Origin: Polyangiaceae bacterium
Lineage (GTDB): Bacteria > Myxococcota_A > Polyangia > Polyangiales > Polyangiaceae
Length of the DNA: 44,600 nucleotides
NCBI GenBank assembly: GCA_025937895.1
Contig: JAICQL010000041.1
Span: 1 to 44,600 of the forward strand
Direction of reading: 5' to 3'
A model generated the notes under the pieces. It saw only the letters and a list, made by a program, of their open reading frames with translations, did not search any database and was not told where the DNA came from. Below are positions 43,341-44,600 of the stretch, piece after piece. The translations under genes and the position numbers were made by a program. Position 1 is the first letter of the stretch. Each line of letters begins with the position of its first letter.

Positions 43341-44180
43341 ATGCAGAAGCGAGTCTGGACGGCCACGGGGCGTGAGGTGTCGCGCATCGGACAGGGTACC
43401 TGGCACCTGGAGAGTGACTCTGCGAGCGCGGCCATCGCGGCGCTGCAGCGCGGTCTGGAGCTGGGCGCGACGCACATCGACACCGCCGAGCTGTACGGCT
43501 CGGGCAAGGTCGAGGCACTCGTGGGCAAGGCCATCGCCGGCAAGCGGGAGCAGGTGTACCTGGTCAGCAAGGTGATGCCCAGCAATGCCAGCCGGCAGGG
43601 CACACTGAAGGCGTGTGAGCGCAGCTTGAAGGCGCTGGGTACGGACTGGCTGGACTGTTACCTGCTGCACTGGCCCGGCTCACACCCGCTGGCAGACACG
43701 CTGGAGGCCTTCGAGCGGCTGCGCGAGCAGGGCAAGATCCGGAGCTGGGGCGTGAGCAACTTCGACGAGGACGAGCTGGCAGAGGCGCTCGAGCTCGCGG
43801 GTCTGGGCAAGATCGCGTGCAACCAGGTGCTGTACAATCTGGAGGAGCGCGGCATCGAGCACGCGGTGCTACCCTTCTGCGAGCGCCATGGCATCGCGGT
43901 GGTGGGCTATACGCCGTTCGGCACGCGGGGGCTGCCGGGCGGCAAGGGCGGCCAGGTGCTGAGCGAGATCGCCGCGCGGCACGGGGCCACCCCGCGCCAG
44001 GTGATCCTCGCCTTCCTGACGCGCCGCCCGAGCTCGTTCGCCATCCCCAAGTCCGCGAGCGTGAAACACACGGAAGAGAACGCCGGCGCAGCGTCCCTCG
44101 TGCTCTCTGCAGCCGACGAGCAGGCGCTGGAGGCAGCGTTCCCGCTCGGTCGGCGGCGCGCGGGCGTCGCCATGCTGTAG
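43341..44180 (+). CDS. Aldo/keto reductase
   Basis: NAD(P)H-dependent oxidoreductase of 279 residues, a TIM barrel. The catalytic tetrad is complete: Asp47 (HIDTAELYG), Tyr52, Lys77 (YLVSKVMP) and His110 (YLLHWPG). WGVSNFDEDEL (about 135-145) and the C-terminal cofactor site AIPKSASVKHTEEN (about 234-247) are typical. The substrate cannot be inferred. It is transcribed away from the beta-glucosidase, sharing a divergent spacer of about 108 bp. Confidence 0.95.
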   Translation: MQKRVWTATGREVSRIGQGTWHLESDSASAAIAALQRGLELGATHIDTAELYGSGKVEALVGKAIAGKREQVYLVSKVMPSNASRQGTLKACERSLKALGTDWLDCYLLHWPGSHPLADTLEAFERLREQGKIRSWGVSNFDEDELAEALELAGLGKIACNQVLYNLEERGIEHAVLPFCERHGIAVVGYTPFGTRGLPGGKGGQVLSEIAARHGATPRQVILAFLTRRPSSFAIPKSASVKHTEENAGAASLVLSAADEQALEAAFPLGRRRAGVAML

Positions 44181-44266
44181 CCACTACCGAACAATCGGCC
44201 GACGCTCGCCCGGGTTGCGACTGCGTGACTTGTCCAGTGCACGGCCAGCATGGCACAGCTGTTTCG

Positions 44267-44600
44267 ATGCTCGTTCCTCGAGAGACCCGCGTTTGCGTGA
44301 TCGGCCTTGGCTACATCGGCTTGCCAACGGCAGCGGTGCTGGCCTCGCGTGGCTACACCATTCACGGAGTGGAGGTCGACGCGCGCGCGGCGGACATCAT
44401 CAACTCCGGACGCGCTCACATCGTCGAGCCGGACCTCGACATCCTGGTGCGCGCGGCGGTGGAGACTCGCAAGCTGCGCGCCCATCCCCTGCCCGCCGAG
44501 GCTGACGTGTTCCTGATCTGCGTGCCTACCCCGGTGGCACCAGGGCACGTGCCCGATCTCTCGTTCGTGGAGCGCGCCACCGAGTCGCTGTGCCCGTACT
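44267..44600 (+). CDS. wecC: UDP-N-acetyl-D-mannosamine dehydrogenase-like nucleotide-sugar dehydrogenase, partial (3' end outside window)
   Basis: Translation from ATG 44267 gives 111 codons without a stop to the window edge. VCVIGLGYIGLPTAAVLASR is the NAD-binding start of the UDP-glucose/GDP-mannose dehydrogenase superfamily. INSGRAHIVEPDLDILVRAA and the CVPTPVAPGHVPDLSFVERA stretch match WecC (ManNAc to ManNAcA) more closely than UDP-glucose dehydrogenase. WbpA or TviB-type enzymes are the alternative. With the wbpD/wbpE-like genes 7 kb upstream it suggests N-acetylated uronic acids in a surface polymer. Confidence 0.88.
   Translation, partial: MLVPRETRVCVIGLGYIGLPTAAVLASRGYTIHGVEVDARAADIINSGRAHIVEPDLDILVRAAVETRKLRAHPLPAEADVFLICVPTPVAPGHVPDLSFVERATESLCPY

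Overview
The window is a GC-rich chromosomal segment with long operons, a eukaryotic-like Ser/Thr kinase, an FHA protein, a cysteine-rich lipoprotein and branched-chain 2-oxoacid dehydrogenase genes. This combination points to a myxobacterium-like member of the Myxococcota (perhaps Polyangiales). That assignment is inferred from gene style; no rRNA or other taxonomic marker is present.

Positions 1-18.7 kb are housekeeping, all on the minus strand. In transcription order: a TPR-like protein; a partial complex I locus (nuoA-B-C-D-G-H-I, without E, F or J-N); gatB, mtnA and lipA; then E1-alpha, E1-beta and E2 of a branched-chain-type 2-oxoacid dehydrogenase, ending at a clear intrinsic terminator. 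After that come prs, rplY (ctc) and the start of pth. Spacings are short from nuoA to the E2 gene, so one long transcript supplying respiration, lipoate and a lipoylated dehydrogenase is plausible. A good sigma-70-type promoter lies upstream of nuoA.

Positions 19-32 kb are mixed: mutY plus an SRPBCC protein (+), a solitary aceE (-), then a plus-strand run of a PAS-type histidine kinase, a YqeY protein, a Cys-rich lipoprotein, a DGAT-like acyltransferase, an atypical SDR protein, a xylulokinase and an FHA membrane protein.

Positions 32-44.6 kb are rich in surface-sugar and signalling genes. They include a decayed PglE-type aminotransferase next to an intact PglF/WbpM-type UDP-sugar 4,6-dehydratase, a minus-strand WbpD/WbpE/HAD operon, a membrane-anchored RecB-like nuclease candidate, a Ser/Thr kinase followed by a secreted TPR-like protein, a frameshifted and truncated aminotransferase pseudogene, a GH1 beta-glucosidase, an aldo/keto reductase, and the start of a WecC-like nucleotide-sugar dehydrogenase cut by the window edge.

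The most distinctive non-coding signal is a set of unrelated short tandem repeats (12, 15, about 22, 24 and about 28-30 bp units) in gene-flanking spacers, two of them built from perfect 6-3-6 hairpins. The most distinctive protein signal is NuoH with an extra membrane module of about 150 residues. I see no CRISPR array, tRNA, rRNA, insertion sequence, phage gene or recognisable defence system.
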